Below, in pieces: positions 48,489 to 57,733 of a stretch of 64,000 nucleotides of DNA. The notes below the pieces were generated by a model. It ran no database searches and was not told the DNA's origin. It saw nothing but the letters and a program-made list of their open reading frames with translations. How positions within the stretch are numbered: the first letter of the stretch is position 1; every line of letters begins with the position of its first letter. Source of the stretch: Echinicola salinicaeni (GTDB taxonomy: Bacteria > Bacteroidota > Bacteroidia > Cytophagales > Cyclobacteriaceae). The stretch is taken from assembly GCF_014280965.1 (NCBI RefSeq), contig NZ_JACODZ010000011.1, positions 1-64,000 on the forward strand. Reading direction: 5' to 3'. The position numbers and the translations under genes were made by a program.

Positions 48489-49889
48489 TTATAATATATA
48501 CTGGGACAAATCTCTGTTTTGAACCAGGGAACTTAATCGCTCATCCACCATATCTTTGGTGATCATAATTTTTGAATTGGCCTGAATCGTATCCGGCACC
48601 TCAAATAAAAAGTCATTCAACAAATGGCTCATTACCGTATGTAACCTTCTAGCGCCAATATTCTCCACTTCTTCATTGATCTTAAAGGCTATCCTTGCAA
48701 TCTCTTCTATTGCCTCATCTGTGTATTCCAATACAACCTCTTCAGCTCCAAACAAAGCTTGGTATTGCTTGGTCAAAGCATTTTTGGGTTCTCTGAGAAT
48801 TCTGGTAAAATCTTCTTGACTAAGGCTATCCAATTCCACACGAATAGGGAATCGACCCTGCAGCTCAGGGATCAAATCCGATGGTTTGCTCACATGGAAT
48901 GCTCCTGCAGCAATAAACAATACATGATCTGTATGTACGAGACCATATTTTGTATTTACAGAACTGCCCTCCACGATGGGCAATAAGTCCCGCTGAACAC
49001 CTTCGCGGCTTACATCAGGTCCTCCACCATTTTTGCCACTTTTGGAAGCAATTTTATCTACCTCATCTATAAAAATGATTCCATTATTTTCAGCCAGGAA
49101 AATAGCCTCTTCTTTCACCTCGTCAAAATCAATCAACTTGGAAGTCTCTTCCTCCATCAATATTTTTCGGGCCTCTGAAATAGTCAGCTTTCTCTTCTTG
49201 GTCTTTTTAGGCATCATCCCACTAATCATATCCTGCAAGCCTGCCATACTTGCATCATCCATCATACCATTGCCTATCATTCCTACGCCAACTGGTGAAG
49301 ATTGCTTCACATTAATTTCTATCTTCCTTTCTTCAAGCTCTCCATTTTTCAACTTCTCACGGAAACGCTCACGGGTCTTTTCATTCAATTCCTGCTCTGA
49401 AGCATTTTCAGGATCAAAGTCCCCATTACTGATAGATTTAGAAGTACTAAATCCTGCAGTCTTCACTGGCGGAATAAGAATATCCAGTAAAATGTCCTCT
49501 ACATTCTCTGCCGCCTTTTCCTTAACCTCTTCGTTTTTGTTTTCCTTCACCAAATTGATCGCTTGCTCTACCAAGTCTCTCACCATGCTCTCCACATCAC
49601 GTCCGACATAACCTACTTCTGTGAATTTTGATGCCTCTACCTTGGTAAAGGGAGCATTGGCCACACTTGCTAGTCGTCTGGCAATTTCTGTTTTACCAAC
49701 ACCCGTGGACCCAATCATCAGGATATTATTGGGAACAATATCTTTCTGCAAATCGCTTTTGACCATCATTCGCCTGATCCTATTTCTAAGGGCAATGGCT
49801 ACATTTCTTTTTGCATCCCTTTGTCCAATGATATATTTATCCAATTCATGAACAATTTGCTTAGGTGTCAAATTATTAATCTCTTTCAT
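48489..49889 (-). CDS. hslU: HslU, ATPase subunit of the HslUV protease
   Basis: This AAA+ unfoldase delivers substrates to the HslV peptidase. The 466 residues have Walker A GSTGVGKT (60-67), the pore motif GYVGRDVESMVRDL, the long intermediate domain (about 110-250), Walker B GIIFIDEVDKIA and the C-terminal LSQYIL tail that inserts into HslV. hslV is not adjacent and not elsewhere in the window. A hairpin lies 17 bp upstream of the start codon. Confidence 0.96.
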   Translation of the reverse strand: MKEINNLTPKQIVHELDKYIIGQRDAKRNVAIALRNRIRRMMVKSDLQKDIVPNNILMIGSTGVGKTEIARRLASVANAPFTKVEASKFTEVGYVGRDVESMVRDLVEQAINLVKENKNEEVKEKAAENVEDILLDILIPPVKTAGFSTSKSISNGDFDPENASEQELNEKTRERFREKLKNGELEERKIEINVKQSSPVGVGMIGNGMMDDASMAGLQDMISGMMPKKTKKRKLTISEARKILMEEETSKLIDFDEVKEEAIFLAENNGIIFIDEVDKIASKSGKNGGGPDVSREGVQRDLLPIVEGSSVNTKYGLVHTDHVLFIAAGAFHVSKPSDLIPELQGRFPIRVELDSLSQEDFTRILREPKNALTKQYQALFGAEEVVLEYTDEAIEEIARIAFKINEEVENIGARRLHTVMSHLLNDFLFEVPDTIQANSKIMITKDMVDERLSSLVQNRDLSQYIL

Positions 49890-49905
49890 AATGTCTTTAT
49901 ATCAA

Positions 49906-49927
49906 GAAACCAGGGCAAACTGGTTTC
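49906..49927 (-). promoter_or_regulatory. Hairpin or operator upstream of hslU
   Basis: GAAACCAG (49906-49913) pairs perfectly with CTGGTTTC (49920-49927), six-base loop. It lies in the hslU leader and could be an operator or an mRNA stem. Confidence 0.35.
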
Positions 49928-50123
49928 AATTATCATCAATATTCTTTTATCTCACTAACACATAAAACATGCCTACTAAAGTTTAGTTCAAATTAATAAA
50001 TCCCTTTCTTTCATCTATCACTCCTACCTGCTGCACCCTTTAGCATCTCTACTGAACATTATTTAATTTAGAAATAAGTAGCTCCGAGAAAGACCAAAGC
50101 TAAAAAGAACTTATTGACTGAAG

Positions 50124-50162
50124 CTTGAAAAAAAACCGACAGCAAATAAATCACTGTCGGTC
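50124..50162 (-). terminator. Terminator of lon
   Basis: ACCGACAG (50135-50142) pairs with CTGTCGGT (50154-50161), followed on the minus strand by eight T residues. Confidence 0.85.
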
Positions 50163-50174
50163 TCCAAAATATGC

Positions 50175-52658
50175 TTAAGCCTCAACAGATTTTGAAGCTT
50201 CTTCGAAAGAAAACTTCAAAGGCTCATCCACTTTGGTATTCAATAGGGAAATCTCAAGTACTTCATCCACATTGTCTACGAAGTGAAAATTCACCCCTTT
50301 AATATATTGCTCATCGATTTCTTCGATATCCTTTTGGTTTCTTTTACAAAGAATAATTTCCTTGATTCCCGCTCTTTTCGCAGCTAGGATTTTTTCTTTT
50401 ATCCCTCCTACAGGCATCACTTTTCCTCTAAGGGTAATTTCACCAGTCATGGCCAATTTGGCCTTTACCTTTCTCTGGGTATAAACAGACGCCAAAGCGG
50501 TCAACATAGTTATACCTGCCGAAGGGCCATCTTTCGGAACAGCACCTGCAGGCACGTGAATATGGAGATCATAATTATCAAATACTCTACTATCAATCCC
50601 GTACTTCTCTGCTTTTGATTTTAGGTAAGAGATAGCAGTCATGGCAGATTCCTTCATTACATCTCCCAATTGACCTGAAAGGGTGAGTTTCCCTTTACCC
50701 TTGCTCAGCGATGATTCAATAAACAAGATCTCCCCTCCCACTGAGGTCCAGGCAAGTCCAGTAACCACCCCAGCTACACTATTGTCTTGGTACATCTCCT
50801 TATCAAAGATTTCACCTCCCAGGATCTTACGAACCATATCAGGGCTGATCTTTTTCTCGTACTCCTCTTCCATGGCTATCGACTTGGCCACATTTCTAAT
50901 TACCGTACCGATCTGTCTTTCCAAGCTCCTCACACCTGATTCACGGGTATAATCTTCTATAACCTTTACAATAGCCGCTTTACCAAAATTGATATCCTTT
51001 GCCTTCAATCCATGTTCTTTTCTTTGCTTGGGTATCAAGTGCTTTTTGGCAATCTCCACTTTTTCCTCCATGGTATAACCGGTCACCTCGATAATCTCCA
51101 TCCTATCCCTCAAGGCTGGCTGGATACTCTCTAGTGAATTGGCTGTAGCAATGAATAGCACTTTGGACAAGTCATAATCTACTTCTAGGTAATTGTCCAC
51201 AAAAGCACTGTTCTGCTCAGGATCCAAAACCTCAAGGAAAGCCGAAGAAGGGTCTCCTCTAAAGTCAGAACTTAATTTATCTATTTCATCCAAAACATAA
51301 ACTGGGTTTGAAGTCTTAGCCTTTTTCATGTTTTGGACGATTTTGCCTGGCATAGCACCTACATAGGTCTTTCTATGTCCTCTAATCTCTGCTTCATCAT
51401 GCAAGCCACCAAGGGACATTCGAACGTATTTACGTCCTAAAGCTTTGGCAATTGACTTACCCAAAGAGGTTTTACCAACACCTGGGGGGCCATATAGACA
51501 CAATATTGGACCTTTAAGGTCTTTTTTCAGCTTTAATACAGCCAAATATTCAATTATCCTCTCCTTAACCTTATCAAGACCATGATGATCCTTATCAAGG
51601 ATTTCCTTGGCTCTTTTTAAGTCGAAGTTATCTTCTGTAAATTCATTCCAAGGCAATTCCACCATTACCTCTGCATAATTCAAGGCAATAGGATACTCTG
51701 CTGCAGAAGGGTTGATTCTTAAAATTTTATCCAACTCCTTTTCAAAGTGCTTGCCTACCTCATCTGGCCATTTTTTCAGTTTACCTTTTAGGCGAAGCTC
51801 CTCCACCTCCTTCTCTGGCCCCTCTTCACCAAGTTCTGTCTGAAGTACTTTCATTTGCTGACGCAAGAAGTAATCCCTCTGCTGCTGGTCTATATCTGTG
51901 TGGACTTTTTTATGAATCTCACTCTTCAATTCCAACATTTGGATATCCTTCATCATGAACTCCAACAAAAGGGTCGCCCTGTCCAATCCATCATTTATCT
52001 CAAGCAGTTTTTGCTTGGATTCAACAGGAGCATTAATGTTTGAGGACAAGAAATGGGTCAAAAATGCGGTATTATCAATATTGTCCAATGCAACCTGAGC
52101 TTCTCTAGGAATATCAGGATTCAATTGCAAAATCTTAACAGCAGCTTCCTTCAAAGATTCTTCCAATGCTTGGATTTCCTTGTTTCCTTCCGGAAAATTC
52201 TCGGACAAGTATTCTACCTTCGCTTGAAAGTAAGGATCCTCAGAAACCTGCTCTTTGATTTTGAACCTTTTCTTTCCCTGAATAATAATAGTAGTATTAC
52301 CATCAGGAAGCACAATCATCTTCACTATCTTGGCGATGGTACCTACTTGATAAATATCATCCCAAGAAGGATCGTCATTATTAGGATTGATCTGGGCACA
52401 TACCCCGATCATCTTGTCCCCTTTCTGGGCCTTTTTCACCAACTTGATAGACCTTTCCCTTCCGACAGTTATAGGAATGACCACGCCGGGAAAAAGTACT
52501 GTATTTCTTACAGAAAGAATAGGAATCTCCTCTGCATAATCCTCGTTTTGCGACTGATCATCGTCCTCATCATCAGTGATCAACTGAATCAGATCTCCTT
52601 CACTGGCAAAATCCCCAACGATCATTGATTGATATAATGGACTATTGTTTTTATTCAT
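50175..52658 (-). CDS. lon: ATP-dependent protease La (Lon)
   Basis: This is a single-chain AAA+ serine protease that clears misfolded and regulatory proteins. The 827 residues have an N-terminal substrate-binding domain after an acidic stretch (28-42), Walker A GPPGVGKTS (390-398), Walker B VYVLDEIDKL and the Ser713-Lys756 dyad (KDGPSAG, GGIKEK). The enzyme is complete. It lies between rseP and hslU on the minus strand as its own unit. Confidence 0.97.
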   Translation of the reverse strand: MNKNNSPLYQSMIVGDFASEGDLIQLITDDEDDDQSQNEDYAEEIPILSVRNTVLFPGVVIPITVGRERSIKLVKKAQKGDKMIGVCAQINPNNDDPSWDDIYQVGTIAKIVKMIVLPDGNTTIIIQGKKRFKIKEQVSEDPYFQAKVEYLSENFPEGNKEIQALEESLKEAAVKILQLNPDIPREAQVALDNIDNTAFLTHFLSSNINAPVESKQKLLEINDGLDRATLLLEFMMKDIQMLELKSEIHKKVHTDIDQQQRDYFLRQQMKVLQTELGEEGPEKEVEELRLKGKLKKWPDEVGKHFEKELDKILRINPSAAEYPIALNYAEVMVELPWNEFTEDNFDLKRAKEILDKDHHGLDKVKERIIEYLAVLKLKKDLKGPILCLYGPPGVGKTSLGKSIAKALGRKYVRMSLGGLHDEAEIRGHRKTYVGAMPGKIVQNMKKAKTSNPVYVLDEIDKLSSDFRGDPSSAFLEVLDPEQNSAFVDNYLEVDYDLSKVLFIATANSLESIQPALRDRMEIIEVTGYTMEEKVEIAKKHLIPKQRKEHGLKAKDINFGKAAIVKVIEDYTRESGVRSLERQIGTVIRNVAKSIAMEEEYEKKISPDMVRKILGGEIFDKEMYQDNSVAGVVTGLAWTSVGGEILFIESSLSKGKGKLTLSGQLGDVMKESAMTAISYLKSKAEKYGIDSRVFDNYDLHIHVPAGAVPKDGPSAGITMLTALASVYTQRKVKAKLAMTGEITLRGKVMPVGGIKEKILAAKRAGIKEIILCKRNQKDIEEIDEQYIKGVNFHFVDNVDEVLEISLLNTKVDEPLKFSFEEASKSVEA

Positions 52659-52696
52659 ATAGAGAATGACTGTTATTTTGTCATATTTAAATTTAA

Positions 52697-52736
52697 AATA
52701 AAAGAAGAACCTTTAAAATCAAAGGTTCTTCTACTA
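52697..52736 (-). terminator. Terminator of rseP
   Basis: AGAAGAACCTTT (52703-52714) pairs perfectly with AAAGGTTCTTCT (52721-52732); the minus strand then runs TTTATTTT. Confidence 0.85.
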
Positions 52737-52794
52737 ATCTCAATGGATATGCCAATATTTTAAATGGTACAAAATGGCAGTATCTATTTCATAT

Positions 52795-54114
52795 TTAACC
52801 TCCGGTGAACAATTTCAATATATCATTCCCAATCGCAAACACCATTAAGGCCAATAGCAAAACCATACCCACTTTCTGAGCATTCTCAAGGAATTTTTCA
52901 GATGGGCTCCTTCCAGAAATCATCTCATATAACAAGAACACCACATGACCACCATCCAAAGCTGGAATAGGTAGTAAATTCATAAAGGCAAGAATCATTG
53001 ATATCAAACCAGTGATGCTCCAAAACTTTACCCAGTCCCATTTACTACCATAAATCTTGGCCATACCAATAGGACCACTGACGTTTTTGGTAGAAACTTC
53101 TCCGGTGAACATTTTACCTAACGCCTTGGCGTTTACAATCACTACACTGAAGGCTTTTTCAGTCCCTTTCCCAATCGATTCATTAAAGGTAAACTCCTTC
53201 CTTACTGGCTGAATGAGTGGATTGACCAATACACCAATGGTTCCATCATCATAAACATTCAATTTACCAGATTTTGCCTGTCCATTTCTTTCATAGGAAA
53301 GTTCAATTTCCTTACCTGCATTCTCCTCTAATACACGCTGAAAGTCAGAAAAGTATCTTATCTTTTGATCATTAACGGCCAAAACTTTATCTCCCTCTTC
53401 CAAACCTAATCCGGCCGCATGCTTACCTTTAGTGGCTTCCTTTATGGTAAAAGGCACTCCGATATCGATGAAATTAGAAAGGCTTTCCTTATTGGAAAAT
53501 GAATTAATAAAACCTCTTGGGATTTCAATCTTCAAGATTTCACCATCCCTATCCACCGTATAATAACCATTTTCGCTCAAAAGCACATCCCCGCTGGATA
53601 GATCCGCCAAACTTTCATACGTTTGACCATTTACATCAAGCACCTTATCTCCATCCTGGAATCCAATCTGCTGCCCTATATCATAAGCTACAATACCATG
53701 CTCAATCACTTGTTCCCTTGAAAAATAGGTTTCTCCTCGGTTATACACCAAGGCTATAAAAATAATTATACCTGTAATTACATTTACTATTATCCCCCCT
53801 AGCATAACGATCAATCGCTGCCAAGCCGGTTTGGCCCTAAATTCCCAAGGTTGAGGTTCTGAACTTAATTGTTCCGTATCCATGGATTCATCCACCATGC
53901 CTGAAATCTTCACAAAACCGCCTAGAGGAATTGCTCCTAGGGAATACTCCGTCTCTCCATATTTAAAGCTCACTATCTTTGGCGGAAAACCAATAGAAAA
54001 CTTCTCCACTCTCATCCCAAACAGCTTTGCTGCAAGCATATGACCTCCTTCATGCAGGCCCACCAAAATTGATAGTCCAAGCAGGAGTTGGCCCACCATT
54101 ATTAAAGTATCCAT
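52795..54114 (-). CDS. rseP: Site-2 protease RseP-like zinc metalloprotease
   Basis: This inner-membrane intramembrane protease cuts anti-sigma factors and signal-peptide remnants. The 439 residues have the active site HEGGH (21-25) in the first helix, two PDZ-like domains in the middle (about 125-300) and the distal metal-ligand motif LDGGH in the C-terminal helical region. It follows dxr by 6 bp, so the two form an operon. Confidence 0.95.
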   Translation of the reverse strand: MDTLIMVGQLLLGLSILVGLHEGGHMLAAKLFGMRVEKFSIGFPPKIVSFKYGETEYSLGAIPLGGFVKISGMVDESMDTEQLSSEPQPWEFRAKPAWQRLIVMLGGIIVNVITGIIIFIALVYNRGETYFSREQVIEHGIVAYDIGQQIGFQDGDKVLDVNGQTYESLADLSSGDVLLSENGYYTVDRDGEILKIEIPRGFINSFSNKESLSNFIDIGVPFTIKEATKGKHAAGLGLEEGDKVLAVNDQKIRYFSDFQRVLEENAGKEIELSYERNGQAKSGKLNVYDDGTIGVLVNPLIQPVRKEFTFNESIGKGTEKAFSVVIVNAKALGKMFTGEVSTKNVSGPIGMAKIYGSKWDWVKFWSITGLISMILAFMNLLPIPALDGGHVVFLLYEMISGRSPSEKFLENAQKVGMVLLLALMVFAIGNDILKLFTGG

Positions 54115-54120
54115 GTTATA

Positions 54121-55284
54121 TTATTTATTCTTAATTATTTCTTCCGTTATTATTCTTGCCTTTTTGTCAGTCTCAATAAAGTCTTCCAAAGCAGGCTGAG
54201 ACACAAAGTCTACCCTGTCAATTGTTTTTGCGATTACATCTGACATTTCCAAGAATCCTACTTCGTCCCTCAAAAATGCGGCCACAGCAATTTCATTGGC
54301 TGCATTTAATGCACATGGGCTGTTTCCTCCTTTTTCGAGTGCATCAAAGGCCAATTGTAAATTCCTAAAGGTCTTCATATCTGGCGCCTCAAAATCCAGT
54401 GATGCATATTGGCCAAAGTCAAACCTTGGAAAATCTGATTCAAATCTATCCGGATAACTCAGTGCAAACTGAATTGGGATACGCATATCTGGAAGTCCAA
54501 GTTGTGCTTTCATGCTCCCATCCCTAAACTGAACCAAAGAGTGAATGATAGATTGCGGATGAACTACCACTTCAATTTGCTCTGCACTGACTCCAAACAA
54601 CCACTTCGCCTCAATCACTTCAAGCCCCTTATTCATCAGAGAAGCTGAATCGATCGTGATCTTCGCTCCCATATCCCAGTTGGGGTGTTTCAATGCCTGC
54701 TCTTTGGTAACATTGGCCAGATAGGCACTGTCCTTCCCTCTAAAAGGACCTCCCGAAGCTGTCAAAACAAGCTTTTCAATAGGATTATGGAATTCACCTA
54801 CTAAACACTGAAAAATAGCTGAATGTTCTGAATCCACAGGATATATATTCACCGCTTTTTCCTGGGCCATTTTGGTAATCAACTCTCCGGCGACCACGAG
54901 GGTTTCCTTATTAGCAAGGGCTATTTGCTTCCCTGCTTTGATCGCACTGATAGTAGGTAATAGACCAGAATACCCCACCAAAGCAGTCAGCACAATATCA
55001 ATACTATCCATCTCCACCACTTGTGCCAATGCCGCGTCACCTGCATATACCTTTATAAAATGCGGATCCAAAGCCGCTTTTAATTTCGGATAATGATCCT
55101 CATTGGCAATGACCACTGCATTGGGCATAAAGGCCAAAGATTGCTCAATAAGTAAATCTACATTATTTTGGGCGGTCAAAACCTCGACCTCAAATCTATC
55201 CTCATGCTGCGCAATAACCTCCAAGGTCTGCTTTCCTATACTTCCTGTAGACCCCAAAAGGGCCACTCTTTTCTTATTTGACAT
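54121..55284 (-). CDS. dxr: 1-deoxy-D-xylulose 5-phosphate reductoisomerase
   Basis: It makes MEP, the committed intermediate of non-mevalonate isoprenoid synthesis. The 387 residues have the NADPH motif LLGSTGSIGKQTL, ANKETLVVAGE, the metal-binding PVDSEHSAIFQ and the MNKGLEVIEA stretch. I start at ATG 55284; an upstream TTG at 55329 would add 15 basic residues and has no family support. Confidence 0.97.
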   Translation of the reverse strand: MSNKKRVALLGSTGSIGKQTLEVIAQHEDRFEVEVLTAQNNVDLLIEQSLAFMPNAVVIANEDHYPKLKAALDPHFIKVYAGDAALAQVVEMDSIDIVLTALVGYSGLLPTISAIKAGKQIALANKETLVVAGELITKMAQEKAVNIYPVDSEHSAIFQCLVGEFHNPIEKLVLTASGGPFRGKDSAYLANVTKEQALKHPNWDMGAKITIDSASLMNKGLEVIEAKWLFGVSAEQIEVVVHPQSIIHSLVQFRDGSMKAQLGLPDMRIPIQFALSYPDRFESDFPRFDFGQYASLDFEAPDMKTFRNLQLAFDALEKGGNSPCALNAANEIAVAAFLRDEVGFLEMSDVIAKTIDRVDFVSQPALEDFIETDKKARIITEEIIKNK

Positions 55285-55664
55285 TGATGTCTTATTTCTC
55301 TTTAAGGAGACTTTTTGTCTCTTTGGCAATTCTAAAGGCTACTCAATAAGCTGACAAATTTACAAGCTTCAAAGACTTTTCCTTTGTTTTTTGCCACTTT
55401 TTCACCCTTGGGCAATTTGGCATTTCCTTAGCCATATCATTATCGAACAAATCCGTAAAGACTTTGAGCTCAATCCCCATTTGCTCACGCAAGATATATG
55501 GTTCATTGACTATCTGCGAAGTTCATTTAGGGACCGGCACAAAGAAAATTCTAAACTTTGATAATTATACAGCAACTCAGCCTAAAGAAATATTAAAAAA
55601 TGTTAAAGAGTTTATCTTAAATTTAAAAAGACCGTTTATTCAATGATTCAAAAATAATAGTCTC
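55285..55664. other. Divergent intergenic region between dxr and htrA
   Basis: This 380-bp gap has no convincing gene. A short plus-strand frame starting at a TTG (55464) is of unknown value. TAAATTTG on the minus strand at 55362-55355 could be the -7 element of dxr. No promoter match is clear toward htrA. Confidence 0.45.
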
Positions 55665-57119
55665 ATGCAAAAAAATTTAAAAACTATTGCCATAGCTTTT
55701 TCTGCAGGCCTATTGGGTGCATGGTCTCATCAGGAGTTTTTAATGGACGATGCAAGTGCAGATTCAAATGAATTTATAAAAAAGGAAAACATATCCCACC
55801 AAGTAAATTACACAGAAGAAAGCCCTAGAAGAACAAGTACCGCCATGGATGTACCTGTATCCTTCGTGGAAGCTTCCGAAAAAAGCACCGAATCTGTGGT
55901 ATTCATCAAGAACTTTTCAGGCTCAGACTACCGCCGGTACAGCATGTTTGACTTTTTCTTTGGCCCCCAAGGAAGTCAGGCCCCAAGGGTAAGTACTGGA
56001 TCTGGAGTTATTTTCTCAGAGGATGGCTATATCATCACCAATAACCACGTAGTAGAAAATGCAGAAACACTAGAAGTGGTCCACCATAAAAGAACCTACC
56101 AAGCAAAACTCATCGGTACAGATCCGAATACCGATATCGCAGTGCTAAAAATTGAAGCCCAAGGCTTACCCGCCATCAAAAAAGGCAGCAGTAAAGACCT
56201 CAAAATTGGGGAATGGGTAATCGCAGTAGGAAATCCCTTTAACCTTACCTCCACCGTCACCGCTGGAATCGTTTCTGCCAAAGAAAGGCAAATCAATATA
56301 TTGGGTGGTGATTTCCCTTTGGAATCATTTATACAAACTGATGCGGCGATTAATCCCGGCAACTCCGGTGGAGCTCTGGTAAATATCAAAGGGGAACTGG
56401 TAGGCATCAATACCGCCATCCTTTCAAGAACAGGATCTTATACTGGCTATGGCTTTGCTGTACCAGCAGATATCGCCTCTAAAATTGCCAATGACTTGAT
56501 TAAATACGGAGAAGTTCAAAAGGCAATCCCAGGGATTGAAGCGGTAGAAATCACCCCTGAACTGGCAGAAGAAATGAACCTCGAATCCCTGGATGGCGTA
56601 GTGATAAGTCATATTATCCGAAACGGAGCTGCCGAAAAATCCGGATTAAAAGTCAATGACGTCATTACGGGAATTGATGGAACCAAAATAACCGGAAAAG
56701 GTAGCTTTGAAGAAGCACTCTCCTATTACTACCCTGGAGATAAAATCAATATTTCTTATTACAGAGAGAAAAAGCCAAAGACCGCACAACTTACCCTTGA
56801 AAATTTAGAAGGTGGTACTGGCATTATAAAAAGAGCCTTTTATTCCTCTGCGCTTTTGGGAGCTAGATTAGAAGCTGTAAACACAGTTGAAAAGGACAAA
56901 ATGCAAATAGAATACGGTATAAAAATCACCTCACTCACCAGAGGATATCTAAATGAACTGGGACTAGGAAATGGATTTATACTTACAAAAATAAATGGCG
57001 AACCAGCTAAGGATCCTGAAGAAATAGGTGAATTCTTGGAGGATTATAGCGGAAGATTGGTCATTGAAGGATTGACACCAAGAGGCAGGGCATTTAGACA
57101 GTCCTACAGCGTCCGTTAA
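55665..57119 (+). CDS. HtrA/DegP-family periplasmic serine protease
   Basis: This trypsin-like protease or chaperone for envelope quality control has 484 residues. An N-terminal helix (7-21) acts as signal or anchor. The catalytic triad is His128 (TNNHVVEN), Asp157 (NTDIAVL) and Ser234 (NPGNSGGAL). Two PDZ domains follow (about 310-380 and 400-484). The domain order equals DegP/DegS. It ends with a terminator, and no rseA-like partner is near. Confidence 0.95.
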   Translation: MQKNLKTIAIAFSAGLLGAWSHQEFLMDDASADSNEFIKKENISHQVNYTEESPRRTSTAMDVPVSFVEASEKSTESVVFIKNFSGSDYRRYSMFDFFFGPQGSQAPRVSTGSGVIFSEDGYIITNNHVVENAETLEVVHHKRTYQAKLIGTDPNTDIAVLKIEAQGLPAIKKGSSKDLKIGEWVIAVGNPFNLTSTVTAGIVSAKERQINILGGDFPLESFIQTDAAINPGNSGGALVNIKGELVGINTAILSRTGSYTGYGFAVPADIASKIANDLIKYGEVQKAIPGIEAVEITPELAEEMNLESLDGVVISHIIRNGAAEKSGLKVNDVITGIDGTKITGKGSFEEALSYYYPGDKINISYYREKKPKTAQLTLENLEGGTGIIKRAFYSSALLGARLEAVNTVEKDKMQIEYGIKITSLTRGYLNELGLGNGFILTKINGEPAKDPEEIGEFLEDYSGRLVIEGLTPRGRAFRQSYSVR

Positions 57120-57150
57120 GCCCATTATTTAGAGCGAAATTAAATTATAA

Positions 57151-57178
57151 GCACCGAAAAATATTCGGTGCTTTTTTG
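57151..57178 (+). terminator. Terminator of htrA
   Basis: GCACCGAA (57151-57158) pairs perfectly with TTCGGTGC (57164-57171), followed by TTTTTT. Confidence 0.9.
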
Positions 57179-57215
57179 CTGGAATTTTGTATTTTTAAAA
57201 AAACGACAAGCAAAT

Positions 57216-57629
57216 ATGAAGACCCAGCCAATAACCTGTGAAAAATATTTTGAGGACTTTTCAAGCTCATTATCTGAGCTGCAAGAAGTAATCGAAGAAA
57301 TCAAAGTCAGGGGCATCAATTCTAAATCAGAACAGCACCTACACCGATCTTTTGAACTCACCCATGAATTGGCACTAAACACTATGAGTGAATACTTTAG
57401 AAACCAAGGCCGCCCCCCTTATTCAGGATCTAGAGATGTCACCTTGGATGCTTTTGATGAAGAATTAATTGATGATGGAAAGGGCTGGTTAGACATGATC
57501 ATTTGCAGGATAAAAGCCACCACATTATACACCGAAAATACTGACGACACCTTGACACAAAACATTATCAAGAACTATATACATTTATTTGAAAATTTTG
57601 AAAAACACATGAAAAACATCCTAGCATAG
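57216..57629 (+). CDS. HI0074-family nucleotidyltransferase substrate-binding (HEPN-like) protein
   Basis: This 137-residue helical protein carries the family pattern FELTHELALNTMSEYF, PYSGSRDVTLDAFDEELI and WLDMIICRIKATTLY. HI0074-type proteins pair with MNT-type minimal nucleotidyltransferases, often as toxin-antitoxin or AMPylating modules. No such partner adjoins it here. A GTG 48 bp upstream lies inside the htrA terminator, so I start at ATG 57216. Confidence 0.83.
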   Translation: MKTQPITCEKYFEDFSSSLSELQEVIEEIKVRGINSKSEQHLHRSFELTHELALNTMSEYFRNQGRPPYSGSRDVTLDAFDEELIDDGKGWLDMIICRIKATTLYTENTDDTLTQNIIKNYIHLFENFEKHMKNILA

Positions 57630-57733
57630 TAGGACAATTTAAATTTTACAAAATTTTCACCACTATAGCTGTAGCACTTCTGTTATATTCTGCGTCTTAG
57701 GTAAAAGAATTTTTAATTAAAAAAACTCTAGCC

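Noticed and set aside
49033-49611. 192-codon frame antisense to hslU
   Set aside because: Ser/Phe-rich shadow of the acidic, Lys-rich HslU intermediate domain.
52053-52628. 191-codon frame antisense to lon
   Set aside because: Shadow of the Lon N-terminal domain; no independent support.
55464-55646. 60-codon plus-strand frame in the dxr-htrA gap
   Set aside because: TTG start, no promoter or family match; possibly a fragment, but not supportable.
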